Below, piece by piece: positions 39,500 to 52,935 of a stretch of 64,000 nucleotides of DNA. The stretch covers positions 1 through 64,000 of the forward strand of contig MCFG01000045.1 of assembly GCA_002104895.1 (NCBI GenBank), read 5' to 3'. The position numbers and the translations under genes were made by a program. How positions within the stretch are numbered: position 1 is the first letter of the stretch; each line of letters opens with the position of its first letter. The notes beneath the pieces were generated by a model, which saw only the letters and a list, made by a program, of their open reading frames with translations, was not told the DNA's origin and did not search any database. The DNA comes from Anaeromyces robustus. Lineage: Eukaryota; Neocallimastigomycota; Neocallimastigomycetes; Neocallimastigales; Neocallimastigaceae.

Positions 39500-40694
39500 G
39501 CGAAGAATAATCATGAGTATTATTTATATTACTATTAATTAATATAGAAAATTATATTAAAAAATTTAATTTTATTATTATTTTAATATATTATTGAAAG
39601 ATTCACCATTTATTTTATTATTAATTAAAGTTATATATAATAAAATAATAAATGTATTGTGACACTTCGTATTAAAATTCGAATAATAAAAATTATAAAA
39701 TTTTCTTTTTTTATTATTATATTTATTATTTAATTTTCTCAATAATAACCTTAATACAGTACAAATAGTAATTATGCATATAATGGAATAATAAAATCTG
39801 TTGAATTTTCTTTTTTTCTGATTATGTTAATTATTTAAAATATTAATTCGAAGTGTAATTTAATTCAAAATGTAATTATATATGTAATTTATTACTATGT
39901 TAATTATATAGAATTTTAAAATTATAATTTAACTCTTTTATTTAATTAATAGAATATTGAAAGGTTCGCCAAATGTTTCACTTTATATTAAAGATATACA
40001 TTTTATTCTTCTCTTGTTTTATACTGGTTATTTAAGAAATAAAATGGCTAAATAACTAGAATTAATTAATATAACACAAAAAACTTAAAATATCTAATAA
40101 AATATTTACTTTTCATTTCTTTTATAATTAAGCAATAAAATAATAAATGTGTATAATATATAATTTTATATTATATTATTTTAATAAATGTTTTATAATA
40201 GAAATGTTTTTGTGTGATTTTATTAATATATTTTATAATAAAAAAGCTTTTATATGTTTTTATTAATACATTTTATTACCGTTATATTTTAAAGGTTGAT
40301 TAGCAATTACATTATTCTTCATTAAAAAATAGTTTTAATGAATAATAATAAAAAAAATTTTTTTTAAAACTATATAAAGAGCTAAAATGGTTTCCATTTT
40401 TTAAATTTCATTAAGAATAAAAATTACAAATATTAATAATATATTTGTTTAATTAAAAAATTATAATATATAAAACAAACCTATTTCTACTATATTTACC
40501 GATAATAAAGTAATTATTTTATTAATATAAAGAAGTAAATTATTTAGTAATAATAATATATAATAAAATAATGAAATACATTATATTATATTTAATATAT
40601 TTTTATTTATCCATTAAATTTAATACTAAAATATTCTATATATATATATATATATATATATTATGAATATATATTCATAGATATTTAAAAAAAA
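39500..40694. other. Unique intergenic DNA after the LRR array
   Basis: No gene. A weak inverted pair, TGACACTTCGTATTAAA near 39660 and AATTCGAAGTGTAA near 39848, brackets about 200 bp. Otherwise AT-rich with nothing assignable. Confidence 0.55.
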
Positions 40695-41195
40695 ATGAAT
40701 TATAAGAATTTAAATATTATACTTATATTTGTTTCTTTTGCTTTAATGGTTTTATCTTCTCCAGTTACTAATGAATCAAGTACTGAAGTACCAAAAGTTA
40801 CTGAAAATTCAGATTTCACTATAGAACCAAAAGAATTTAAAGAATTTTACGATAATTTAGAAGACAGTCCAAATAATGATAATTCGTTTGAAAATGATTG
40901 GATGACTATTGCTGAAAATTTAGGTGTAGATACAGAATTAGCTAAAATTGATGTTAAACGATTAGAAGAAAATCCTGAATTAGATGTTAGTGATTCTCTT
41001 GTATTTAAATCATTAATTCAAATATTACAAAATGGTGAAAGTGATATTACTGTTACTTCTATTGATGAAAATAATAATTTAACTAAAAGACAATGTATCC
41101 AATGCTATGGTGTAGCTTGTGTAAACACTTGTCAAGGTGGTAAAACTAGTTCTTGTGAAAAGAAATGTACCAAGGAATGCATTGAAAGATTATAA
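40695..41195 (+). CDS. Small secreted cysteine-rich protein with Kex2-type site
   Basis: The open frame has 166 residues. Residues 1-22 are a signal peptide (FVSFALMVLSSP). A long acidic region (about 25-125) looks like a pro-segment. The dibasic pair Lys131-Arg132 precedes a cysteine-rich end with seven cysteines (134, 137, 142, 146, 154, 158 and 162), including QCIQCYGVACVNTC. This is the plan of a Kex2-processed fungal secreted peptide. A coding-like stretch with two more cysteines lies directly after the open frame, to about 41313, so the true end is uncertain and this copy may be imperfect. Function unknown; it could be a wall, signalling or antimicrobial-type peptide, and nothing in the sequence decides. 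Confidence 0.62.
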   Translation: MNYKNLNIILIFVSFALMVLSSPVTNESSTEVPKVTENSDFTIEPKEFKEFYDNLEDSPNNDNSFENDWMTIAENLGVDTELAKIDVKRLEENPELDVSDSLVFKSLIQILQNGESDITVTSIDENNNLTKRQCIQCYGVACVNTCQGGKTSSCEKKCTKECIERL

Positions 41196-41313
41196 TGTTA
41201 AGTCTTTAAATGAATTAAAAAAATTATTAAAGAAAAAATATGGTAAAGCAGTTATGGCAGCTAAACTTAAAACTGTTGGTGTTAAAATTTCGAAATGTAT
41301 AGCTAAATGTTAA

Positions 41314-42136
41314 ATTACATATGTTACTTTTTCATAATGTATACTATATATCTACATATTCTACGTAATATTTATATTATATATATATACGATACATATA
41401 TATGCCTATAGATTAATAGTCTTATAATTTTTAAATCTTTAAATGGATCATCAATAAATCCGGAAAAAATATATAAAAAATTTGGTAAATTTAGTATTAA
41501 AAAAAAAAAAAGAATAGAAACATTAAATAAAAAAATAAAAGAAAATAAATAAGACTAAATAATAAAAGAAAAAAAAATTTTTTTTCATTATTAATTTATT
41601 AATTTTTATTTAATAAAGTTATATTTATTTCATTTTAAAAATGTCAAATGAAATAATTCATTTTTCAAAATGAAATTAAATATATATTAAATAAATATAC
41701 ATTTGTAATGAAAGAAAAAATAAAATTTATAATAATAACAAAAATAATAAGTAAAATTAAAAATGAAAAAAATTAACAAGAATAATAAAATAAAATAAAT
41801 TAGAATAATAAATAAAAAAAAATAAAAATTAAATAATTATATATATAAATAAATATAAATAAATAATTATAAATATAAATAAATATAAATAAATATTAAT
41901 ATAAAATTAAAAAAAAATCACTACTGAAATAGTAGTAGGGTGAAGTGTAAACTTTTGAAAAAATCTTTTTAATATTTTAATTTTATAAATTGAATTAATA
42001 TTCATATAAAATTATTAAATTATTAATATACATGGCTTTTTTTTTTTTTTTTTTTGATAAATAAATGGAGAAAATTTTAATATTTTATCTGTAGAAATAA
42101 ATAAAAAAATTTTTTAATTTAATTAATTAATTAATT

Positions 42137-42220
<84 letters not shown>

Positions 42221-43887
42221 TTTTTTTTTATTATTATTATTAGTTTGTTTTTTTTTTTTTTGTTTTGTTTTGTTTGTTTATTAATTAATAATTAATTATA
42301 TTTTAATATATTTTAATATTTTATTTTGTTAAATTTTGTATTTTACTGCTAAAAAAATAAAAAAACAAAATAAATAAATAAATAAAAGTATATTGTGTAA
42401 AAATGTCGCGAATATTAATGGATTTAAAGTTAAAATTAACTAACAGATGAGTTGAAATTAAATTTTGTTATTGACAAAACCATTTAATATTTGATTTTTA
42501 ATAAAACAAATGAATATTAGAAAATATCCAAATTATTAAAGTAAAGGGTTTGGAAAATTAAAATAAATCTACATTAACTTAATTTAACCCTTAATAAATT
42601 AATAAAAATAATCTAAAAAAAAAAAAAATAACGATAATTGAAATTTTTCCTTCGCTTTGCTTTGATTTTACGTTCATTAAGAAACTTTGCTCAATAACTA
42701 CAACTTTTCTTAATTTCAACCCATTTAGACCACTAGTTCGCGAGATATTAGACTTTAAAAATTAAAAATACTTTTAAGATCTTAAATAATTGAATTAGAT
42801 ATTATATTTATATTTAAATATTGAGGAAATATAATAAAATTTATAGAAATTAATAATTACTCTATAAATAATTAATTAGTTAGAATATTAGATAATTATA
42901 TAATTATAAATTATAATCTAAAATTTTAGATTATAATGATTTATATCTTAAATTATTAATAATTATATATTAGTTTTTATTATATATATAATTATACTTC
43001 CATAACAAAAAATAGATAAAAAATATCATTCAATGTATAGTACATTTAATTACTTTTATTATTACTATTATTACTATTATTACTTTTAAGGTTCGTATTT
43101 CTAACTAAACTAAACCATACTATAAAATATATTTTATTAATAATTATTATTAATAAAATAAAATACGATAAAATAAATGTATATATATAAGAATATGATA
43201 ATAATATAGTTAATAAATATAAATATATTATAATATATATTTTAATGAAATAATATATTAATAATATAAAGTGTAATAATTTAAAATAAATAAAATAATA
43301 TTAATAGAAAATTACAATAATTACAATTAATAATATTAATTTTTTGAAAAAAAATATTTTTATTACATTTAATAAATTGTTTATTTATTTTTTTTTTCTT
43401 ATTTATTATTATTATTTTGTTCTTATTTTTTTTTTAATTTGAATAAATAAATTAATTACAATTATAAAAATTATTATTATTATTTTTATAATAAATATTA
43501 CAAATTATATATAATATAAACTTTTTCCTTTTTTTTTTTTATAAATATAAAATTTATTTATATAATTTAATATACATATTTATGAATAAAGAAAAAAAAA
43601 GAAATTATTTAATGAAATCAATTCATTAAAAACAGTTTATATTATATATAAATCAAATTATTATTATTATTATTATTATTATCTTATTTTTTTTTTTTGA
43701 TTTTTTATTTTTAATTTTAAATACAAGTATATGAAAATATTTAATGTTTTCATATCTTTAAAAAATTATTTATTTCTTATTATAATTATTATTAATTAAA
43801 ATATTAATTTTTATATTTTTTTTATTATATTAAATATAATAATTTTTTAATTATTATATATTTTCTTTATATACTTTTTTTTTCTAT
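41314..43887. other. Intergenic; long TTTA microsatellite and one higher-complexity patch
   Basis: 42120-42215 is a TTTA microsatellite. 42400-42760 is less AT-biased (for example CTTCGCTTTGCTTTGATTTT and CACTAGTTCGCGAGATATTA) but has no open frame on either strand and no recognised RNA. 41440-41550 has weak coding character, with lysine-rich sequence following on from the secreted-protein gene. Confidence 0.5.
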
Positions 43888-44919
43888 TTAAGCACGATCA
43901 CCACCTAAATTTTTAATATAATTATCAATTAAAGGTCTTTCGTAGTAATTTCCTTCAGTTTCCGTACCATAACGATTTGGTAAAACAACCCATTTTTCTG
44001 GTTGACTATGAATATCACTAGTGAACATATGATTAACATAACCAATAAGATATTTAGAAAATTGAGTATTTTTCATGTAGAAATCACTTGGATAATTATC
44101 ACCTTTGTATTTATTGAAATCATAAACATAAATATCAACATTCATCCATTGATCATACCATTTATCATAATCTAATTTAACATAACTCCAGAAAGCACAA
44201 TGATTATCAGCAACAGTTAAAATATGATCATCGCCAACCCCCATAATAATAGCAAGTTGACGGAAAAGCATATGATAACCTCTTTGATTAGCAGAACGTT
44301 GAATAATAATATTAGCAACATTACCACCACTACCATTCTTATCAATATTTTCATTAATTTTTTTAGCAAGTTGATATAAAGCCTTCTTTTTCTTTTCTCT
44401 AGCAAAAGTACCAGCTTCATCTAAATCTGGTTCATCAAATGGAATTTTCCAACTTCTAAGTAAATTTTCAGATAATTTATCCACTAAAGTTGGAACACCA
44501 CGACCTTCAAATGTAATATTATGACTACATTCAGAGAAACCATTTGATGTAATTTCTAATTTATAAGTATTAACAATAATTTTTTTTAATTTTTTACATC
44601 TAAGGAAAGCAGAATCTTCTAAGGTAATGACTTCTTGACTACGATCAAAAGTAACTTCTTCAAAATCTTCTTCAACAAAAGCACCATGAAGAATACTACG
44701 AATATAATATCTATCACCTTCAAGTACAACATAAGATGGAATATGAATACTTTTAGCATTTCTATATTTTGGACCTAAACCAGAAATATCAGCAATTCCT
44801 GATTTAGGAGCAGTAATCTTTAAATAGAAATAATCATTAGTTTGATTTGGTCCAGCAGGAAGACCAAAAATTAAAGTAAAGTTTAATACTAAAAGAGAAA
44901 TGATACTGAAGATTTTCAT
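43888..44919 (-). CDS. Secreted BspA-like/transglutaminase-like protein 1, 343 aa
   Basis: Intronless. Residues 1-20 are a signal peptide (MKIFSIISLLVLNFTLIFGL). Residues about 55-140 contain BspA-type LRR pieces (IHIPSYVV, LHGAF, ITLEDSAFLRCKKLKKIIV). Residues about 175-270 have the fold signature of a transglutaminase-like domain: RGYHMLFRQLAIIMGVG, then His240 in the AFWSYVKLD context and Asp262 in NVDIY. In active members a cysteine lies two residues before the GY (CxGY); here that position is Gln212. The His-Asp pair is kept while the nucleophile is missing, so catalysis is doubtful and a binding role is more likely. BspA-like repeats are a bacterial and protist surface family, so acquisition from rumen microbes is plausible. 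Paralogue at 48781. Confidence 0.78.
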   Translation of the reverse strand: MKIFSIISLLVLNFTLIFGLPAGPNQTNDYFYLKITAPKSGIADISGLGPKYRNAKSIHIPSYVVLEGDRYYIRSILHGAFVEEDFEEVTFDRSQEVITLEDSAFLRCKKLKKIIVNTYKLEITSNGFSECSHNITFEGRGVPTLVDKLSENLLRSWKIPFDEPDLDEAGTFAREKKKKALYQLAKKINENIDKNGSGGNVANIIIQRSANQRGYHMLFRQLAIIMGVGDDHILTVADNHCAFWSYVKLDYDKWYDQWMNVDIYVYDFNKYKGDNYPSDFYMKNTQFSKYLIGYVNHMFTSDIHSQPEKWVVLPNRYGTETEGNYYERPLIDNYIKNLGGDRA

Positions 44920-46368
44920 TTTATTATTTTTTTTTTATTTTTTTTTGTTTAATTAATAAATAAAAAAGAATTTGATTTCTTTATATACTTTTTTTTTTTT
45001 ATTATTATTTATTTTTTTAAATATTATTATATATATTAATTTTATTTATTTATCAATTATTTTTTTCAAAAAAATATTATTAAATATTTATAAATTTTAT
45101 ATTTAATAAGGTTTATTTTCTATTTAAACCAATAAAGTTACAGATAATAAATAATAATATAAATAAAAGATTTAATTAATGTTTGAAAAGAAAAAAAATT
45201 TTTTTTAATATTATAATATTTAAATAATTATTAATAATAATGATAATAATAATAATAATAAAGAATAATAATAATAAAGAATAATAATAATAAAGAATAA
45301 TAATTTTAATTTAGAAATAATTCTATAATATAATAATTTTTATTAATTTTTATATAATATAATAATAGAATATATTATTATTATTTATTTAAATTTTTTT
45401 TTTTTTCATTTTAAATGTAACTTCAAAATTATCATTATTCTATTATTACTATTTTTATTAATTATTTATTATTATTATTAATTACAGTTACATATTATAT
45501 TCTAGGTTAAGTATGAACAAATATTATTTAAATTAGATAAATTTACTAATTAGTTTAATAAATTATTAGTATTTTATTTTGTATAGGAAATAATAGAGAG
45601 GAAAAAAAAAGTACATGAAGAATTAACGATTTTAATTAAATAAGAAAATCTTTTAAATAATAAATAGTTTACTAATTATTTGTGTTAATTTATACTATTT
45701 AATTCTTTAATAAAAATAAAATATTTAAAAGATAAATTATGACATAAACAAAAAAAAAAAAAAAAAAAAAAAAGGAAGATCAGTAACTTAATATAACAAT
45801 AATTAATTATTATTAAATTTAAATAACTATATGTATAATATGGTTTAAATAATAATAATAATAATAATAATAATACTAAAAATTATTAATAGAAAATAAT
45901 ATTTATGATATAATAATTATACTTAATAAATACTAAAAGTTTAATATAATTTAATTTAATTATTATATAATTTAGATGTATATTATTTGAAGTGAATTTT
46001 AAAATTTAATTTATTTGGTAATAGGAAAAACTACTATTGAAGTTTATTTTGTTGAAAATTATAAGAAAGATTAATATTACAAATTTTGGCAATTATAAAT
46101 AATTGTTGTATAAATATAAATATATAAGTTTAAAAAATAAAATAAAATATAATAAAACTAAAAAAAAAAGATAGTCCTTTTTTTTTTTATTTTATTTTTT
46201 TCTTTTAATTATTCTAATTGTTATTAATTATAGTTAAAAATAAAAATTTTTTTATAAAATTATACTATAATTTCTGTATATTATTAAAATAATATATAAT
46301 AAATAATAACTAATAAATAATACACAATAATTTACAGAAATTTTATTTTTGTTAAAAAAAAAGATATA

Positions 46369-46457
<89 letters not shown>

Positions 46458-48780
46458 ATAGTATTATATCAATATTAATAATAAAATTATTTATTATTTA
46501 TGATATATAATAGATTTTTTTTATTTATTAAAAAGTAATTGATTAGTTTTAATAGTTTATAGTTTATATAAAAAACAATAATTAGTGAATTTTTCTTTAT
46601 TTTACTTTATTTTATTAGTTTTTACAGTTTACATAAATTGATTCTAAAAAAATTTATTTAAAATTCTTTTTTTACCTTTTTTGGTATCTTTGGTTAATAA
46701 GATTTGAAACAACTGAATAATAGTAAATATGAATAATAATTAATTAGTAATAAATAAATAACAAATCAATAATAAATTATTATTATTATCAATTATTATT
46801 ATTATCAATTATTACTATTGTAATGAGAATAAATAGAAAATAGAGGGCTTATATGCAAAAAATTAAATATTAACATAATTATAAATATAATTAAAAAAAC
46901 AATAAAGTTTATTGTGAAATTCTGTTAAATATAAAAAGAAACAAATTAAATTTAGTCAAAAAATAAAATTTATTTTATCTTTATCTTATTAATGAATTTT
47001 AAAGTTTGTATAATAAAAATATGAAAAAAAAATAAAAAAATAAAAAAATAAAAAAGAAAAGAAATATTTCTTTTTTAGAAATTGTAAAAAAAAGTTGTAA
47101 AAAAAAATTTGTATTTTTATTATTAAAAATTTTATTATAATTTTATTTTAAAAGTGTCTGTCTCATTTTAATAAATCTAAAGATTTAATTTTTTTTTTTT
47201 AATTTAAAAAAAATTATATTTAATTAAATTTTGGTATATTACTTTATATGGAAAAATAATTAATAAATAATTAATATTAAATATTAAATAATATTTATTA
47301 GTATTATATAATATTATATTTAAATAAATAAAAAAATAAATAAATAAAAAACAATAGTAAATAAATAAATAAATAAATAAATAATTAAAAAAAAAATTTT
47401 TTTTTTTCTCTTTTGACATTAAATATTTATAATAATTAAAAAGTCTAAATTAAAATTAAAAAGTTTAATATTTATATAAATATAAATATAAATAAATGTT
47501 ACATAATTTTTTATGGTTGCACAATTTATATATGATATATTAATATTTCCTAAACAAATAATAATATTCTGCATTTTCAAATATTTTTGCATTTTTAAAT
47601 CCACTTTTATTTCATTATTTATTATATAAAATAATACTGCTTTTTTTATTTATTTTAATTGTTCATAAGCTTAACATAACTTTTAAATTTATAAACATCT
47701 TTTATTGTATATATATAATTAATCCATAATATATACCTATTTATAATCACATAAATAATATAAATAAATATAATTGATAATAATTATAAAATGATAAATT
47801 TAGAATTTCATTTATATACATGAAGTTTTTTCTTTATAAAAGGAACTTTTATATTAAAGATAAAACTTTAATATAAAAGATAAATTTCATAATTCATAGT
47901 TTTCTAATTATTGATTATAAATTGTAATTTTTAATTATATTATAATTATTAATCATCTTTTATGAAATATTTGATAATAGTACAAATTATAAATTAATTA
48001 TTTATAATTATGTTATTATATTATATAATGATATATAAAATTACTTAATACACAATATAATATAATAAATACTTTAAATTATTTGATATTATATTTTTAG
48101 TTGATGGATTTATACATGTTAAAACAAACTACCCCACAGATATACATGATATACATATTAAATCCACATATATATACATCAAAATCTAATGATATGTACT
48201 TATTACAAAAAAAAATGGAGATTTATATAATAATATAAATATAAAATAAAATAATAAATAATAAATAAAATAAATAATAAAAAATAAAAAATTAAACAAA
48301 AATTAATTTTACAATTAAATAATATTTTATTTGTTTGTTTATTTATTTAGTTATTTATTAATTAATAATAAATATATTTATAAATAATTATTTTTTTTGT
48401 TGTTGTTATTGTTAAGTTTTTATTTTATACAATTTACATAAATATATATTAAATATATTATAATTTTTTTTTTCAATTCTTACTTCTTTTAATTATATTC
48501 ATATTTAGATACTTGAATAATATGAAATATGAATATATATAAATAATATTTTTCTCTCCTCTTATAAATAATATTAGAAAGATTTATCTAATCATTATAG
48601 ATAAATCAATAAAATATAATAAATTAAAAAAAAAAGAAAGAAAAAAAAAAAGAAATATTATTTTATTTTATTATATTCAATATAATAAAATAAAATAATT
48701 ATAAAAAAATTTTTTTTATTAAAACTTGATATTTTTTTTTTTTTTATTTTTTAAATATTTAATTTTTCATTAAATATTAT
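44920..48780. other. Intergenic, 3.9 kb, no gene seen
   Basis: Microsatellites include AATC then AAAT at 46372-46460, and poly-A at 45750-45774. Short ORFs around 47204-47604 are A/T composition artefacts. 47820-47900 and 48110-48200 are somewhat less repetitive but carry no open frame or RNA signature I recognise. Confidence 0.6.
46372..46460. repeat. AATC then AAAT microsatellite
   Basis: A short run of AATC units passes into about 17 AAAT units, showing a composite tetranucleotide array. Confidence 0.95.
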
Positions 48781-49812
48781 TTAATTACGATCACCAGTTA
48801 AATGGTACTTCTTTAAGTAAGTATCAATTAACATATAGTTTGAATGTAAACCTTCATTACTAGTACCATAACGAGAATCATAAACATACCATTTACCTGG
48901 GTTTTTGTGAATTTCATCATTCTTTAATGGAGCTTCCTTAATAAGATGAGCAATAAATTGACTATTGTTCATATAGAAATCACTTGGATAAGTTTTACCA
49001 GTGTATTTACTATAATTATAATTATAAATATCAACATTAACCCATTGATTATTATATTTATCATGATCAAATTTAACTAAACTCCAGAAAGTACAATGAC
49101 TGTCACTAACAGTTAAAATATGATTAGCACCAACACCCATAGTTATAGCAAGTTCACGGAAAAGCATATGATAACCTCTACTAGAAGCATGATGAGTAAT
49201 AAGAATACTAGCAACATTAGCATTACTATTTCCCCATTGATTATCTAACATACCCATAATTTTTTTAGCAAGTTTATATAAATCAGCTTTTTTTTGTTCT
49301 CTAGCATTAGTACCAGCATAATCATAATCTTTTTTACCAACAGGTAAATCCCAATTTTCAAGTAAATTTTTAGATAATCTTTCTACTAAATTTGGAATAC
49401 CATTACCATCAAAGAAAACATCATTACATTTTCTAAAAGCACCATCATTAACCACTAAATTTTTATTTTCAACAATAACTTTAGTTAATTTTTGATTATT
49501 ATAGAAGGATTCGTATTCTAAAACAACAGTTTTTGGACTTTCTTCAAAAACAACAGTTTCAACATTAGAATTAGCAAAAGCTCCATTAAGAACTTTAGTA
49601 ACATAATATTTATTACCATCATTTTCAAAATATGGTGGAACAGAAATAGTAGTAGCACCTTTACTATATGGACCTAAACCAGAAATATGAGCTTCAAGAG
49701 TATTACTAGTAAGCCAATAATAGAACATACCATTACTATTATATTTAGATGGTGCAGCAAAAGCAGCCCAAATATTTAAAACAGTTAAAAGAGCAATATT
49801 AAATAATTTCAT
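48781..49812 (-). CDS. Secreted BspA-like/transglutaminase-like protein 2, 343 aa
   Basis: Paralogue of the gene at 43888-44919: same strand, same length, same domain order, intronless. Signal peptide MKLFNIALLTVLNIWAAFAA; BspA-type pieces LNGAFANSNVETVVF and FRKCNDVFFDGNGIP; transglutaminase-like region ASSRGYHMLFRELAITMGVG, with His239 (DSHCTFWSLVKFD) and Asp261 (VNVDIY). The expected catalytic cysteine position is Ser211, unlike Gln212 in the other copy. The two have changed this site independently while conserving the surroundings, including the RGYHMLFR core and the N-x-YPSDFYM segment further on. Wide divergence in the repeat half suggests an old duplication. Confidence 0.78.
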   Translation of the reverse strand: MKLFNIALLTVLNIWAAFAAPSKYNSNGMFYYWLTSNTLEAHISGLGPYSKGATTISVPPYFENDGNKYYVTKVLNGAFANSNVETVVFEESPKTVVLEYESFYNNQKLTKVIVENKNLVVNDGAFRKCNDVFFDGNGIPNLVERLSKNLLENWDLPVGKKDYDYAGTNAREQKKADLYKLAKKIMGMLDNQWGNSNANVASILITHHASSRGYHMLFRELAITMGVGANHILTVSDSHCTFWSLVKFDHDKYNNQWVNVDIYNYNYSKYTGKTYPSDFYMNNSQFIAHLIKEAPLKNDEIHKNPGKWYVYDSRYGTSNEGLHSNYMLIDTYLKKYHLTGDRN

Positions 49813-50153
49813 TTTTTAAACTATTTTTTTCTTTTTTTCTTTTCTTTCTTTTTTATTTATTTTTTTATTATTTAATAGTTTAAAGATTTATTTATTTATT
49901 AATTTATTTTTTTAAATTAGTTTGTGGAGATAAATTAAAAGGAATTATTATTCTTTATATATGAAAAAAAAAATAGTTTTTTTTTTTTTTTTTGATTATT
50001 ATTAATGTCTCATATTTATTATTATTAATAAGATTAATATTAACAATAACAATTAATATTAATTAATTTATTAATTTTTTAAAAAAATTTTTTTTATTAT
50101 TGTTTAAATAAATATTATAGAAAATAGATCAGAAACTTTAAAATTAATAATTA

Positions 50154-50196
<43 letters not shown>

Positions 50197-50201
50197 ATTA
50201 A

Positions 50202-50241
<40 letters not shown>

Positions 50242-52322
50242 AAATAAATAAATAAATAAATAAATAATAAATAAATAAATAAATAATAAATAAATAAATA
50301 AATAAATAATAAATAAATAAATAAATAAATAAATATTACATATTTAAATAAAATAAATAAATAAACATTAAATAAATAAATAAATATATATATATTCTAT
50401 ATAAACAAATATTATTTAATCATATTAATTATTTGTTTGTTTATTTATTATGTATTATTATGTATTATTATATATAATTATTTATTTATAATAATATGTT
50501 TTATAATTACTATTATTATTATTTTTTTTAATACATTTAGTACAGTACACTTAATAATAAAAATCATTATAAATAATTAATAGAGTTTTAATATATTTTT
50601 ATATACATTATTTAAGATTATTATTATATACAATTATACAAGTTATAAAATTTATACAATATAATTTAATTATTATATTATTATATTATTATATTATTGT
50701 AATAATTAAAAATAATAAAGATAAATAAAATAATTAATAAAAAATAAAAAATAAAAATAAAAATAAAAAAAATAAGAATAAAAGAAAACTAAATAATTAT
50801 TTTTTATTATTATTTAAACTTTTTTTTTAATCATAATATATAATTATTTTTCAAACAAAAAAAAATTTTTTTTCCTATTGTTTGTTTTACGTTGCCAATA
50901 TTTTAGTATTATGATAATAAACAATTAAATAAACAATTTAAATAAACATTCATAAAAAAAATGATTAAAAATGAATTAATCATTATTTAATATTACTATT
51001 TATAATATTTATTATTAATATGATAATGGGAAAGATAAAACTTTTTTTCTTGACGTTTTGTAAAAAAAAAAAATTATAAATATAATAATTAAATTATCCA
51101 GAAAAAAAAAATAATGTTACACTAATAAACCATTTTATTATTATTAATTTTTTTATTAAAATTTTATTTATTAAATGAAAATATTAATTATCTATATTAA
51201 TATTATTATTTGATAATTTTTTATTGTTGTAACAAAAGATAGATAAAATATAAAAAAAGGTTTAAATATTTAAATTTATACCTATGAAATGAAATAATGT
51301 TGAAATGTTGAATTATTTATTACTTTTCATATTTTTATTTATTTATTATTATTTGTAAATATATAGAAATATTGAAATATTATTTTATATTTTATTTAAT
51401 TATATATAAATATTTTTATTTTATTATTGATTTTTTTTTTTTATTTTATTTTTTTATTTATAATTTTTTTTATTTTATTATTTTTTTATTATTTTATTAT
51501 TTTATTTTTTGTTTTTATTGTATTAATATTAAAATATTGGTTTTGTACCAATGATTTATTTTAAACAAAATTATTAAAAATATTGAACCCAAATTAATTT
51601 TTAAATATTTTTTATAATAAATAAAGTTTGATATTAATTAAAAATTGAACCAATAAGAATTATAGACAGTAATTAAATAAATAAATAATATAATTAAAAA
51701 AAAATGTAAAAAACAATTTTAAATAAAAATTAATTAATGGATGTATAATAAATAAAATCATAAATAAAATCATAAATAAAATCATAAATAAAATAATAAA
51801 TAAAAAATAATTAAATTTTTTTATTATTTATTATATTGATAAAATGATTTATTATAAAGTTAACTTTTTTAAAGATGTTATAATTTTTAAAAAAAAAGGT
51901 CAAACTCTTTTCCTTTTTTAATAATGATAATATAATGATTAATTATAATAATTAAATAATACAAATGAGTAATCATAATCGTTATCATAATAAATATAAT
52001 AATTAATTAAAAAAAATTAAAATTTTTTTTTGAATAATAATAAAATATTTATAAATTTGTTAAGATTATAAATCTTTTACCATTGTTATAACGAATAATT
52101 AAAAATTTATAATATTATACTATTAAACATTTTGAGTAATGTTTGAGATAATTTTAAAAATGTTTATTTGATTTTAATGTTTTAATGAATTTAATAAATA
52201 TAAACTTTTTCACTGCCTCTTTCGTTTGTAGATTTTTTTTACTGCCTCTTTTGTTTGTTTATTTTAGCTTATCTATAATGTAAGAAAAAAAAATACAACT
52301 AATAATAATAACAATAATACTG
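49813..52322. other. Intergenic; long AAAT arrays, no gene seen
   Basis: 50155-50340 is an AAAT microsatellite with interruptions. 51740-51800 repeats ATAAATAAAATC about five times. 52205-52262 holds two near copies of TTTACTGCCTCTTTTGTTTG. The apparent ORF at 51372-51554 is low-complexity Phe/Tyr/Ile and not a gene. Confidence 0.65.
50155..50340. repeat. AAAT microsatellite
   Basis: About 185 bp of AAAT units with occasional AAT slips. Confidence 0.95.
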
Positions 52323-52935
52323 AGTGTAGCATTTCGGCAATGTACATGAAATTTTTTGCATTGACAGGTCCTTTACGCCACATTTCATATTTTAAATTTA
52401 TATAAATATTTTTGACGCCACATTTATATAAAAATTTTTTAAGAGAGTTTATATACTAGTACTTGTATATTAAAACATTTCTTATTTATTTCATAATTTA
52501 AAGAATTATAAATATAAATTTTAAATTTCACTTAATATTTTATTTATTTCATAATTTAAAGAATTATAAATATAAATTTTAAATTTCACTTAATATTTTA
52601 TTTATTTCATAATTTAAAGAATTATAAATATAAATTTTAAATTTCACTTAATATTTTTTTTATTTCATAATTTAAAGAATTATAAATATAAATTTTAAAT
52701 TTCACATAATATTTTATTTATTTCATAAGTTAAATAAAAAAAAAAAAAAATATTAATAAAAAGAAGATACCACTAATAAATTGGTTTCATAAATCAATAA
52801 TAAATAAAATATTGATTTTAATAATATAATAAATTTTTTATTTATTTATTTTATAAGCCACAATATAATACATTTAAATAATACGTTATTTTAATGCGCG
52901 ATACATTTACGAAATACATTGCCGAAATGCACACT
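52323..52935. mobile_element. MITE-like element with 21-22 bp terminal inverted repeats
   Basis: Left end AGTGTAGCATTTCGGCAATG (52323-, continuing TA) is the inverse of the right end TACATTGCCGAAATGCACAC (52915-52934, then T). The ends are distinctly GC-richer than the surroundings. The interior is non-coding and includes direct repeats of GACGCCACATTT and a 58-bp tandem array. Length about 613 bp. No transposase, so it would be a non-autonomous DNA element. A target duplication was not clearly seen; both flanks contain AATAATA. Confidence 0.7.
52484..52732. repeat. 58-bp tandem repeat, about four copies, inside the MITE-like element
   Basis: The unit contains TTTAAATTTCACTTAATATT and repeats at exactly 58-bp spacing (starts near 52501, 52559, 52617 and 52675), with a few changes in the last copy. 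Confidence 0.92.

Noticed and set aside
39660-39862. Possible 200-bp MITE with ends ACACTTCG and CGAAGTGT
   Set aside because: Inverted match is short and imperfect; no target duplication seen.
42720-42745. tRNA B-box-like AGTTCGCGAGA
   Set aside because: No matching A box, acceptor stem or anticodon arm around it.
44217-44420. Leu/Val-rich ORF within the first BspA-like gene
   Set aside because: Alternate-frame shadow of the 343-aa protein.
47204-47604. Two minus-strand ORFs of 61 and 71 codons
   Set aside because: Made of Phe, Ile, Tyr, Asn and Leu from A/T-only DNA; no start context or domain.
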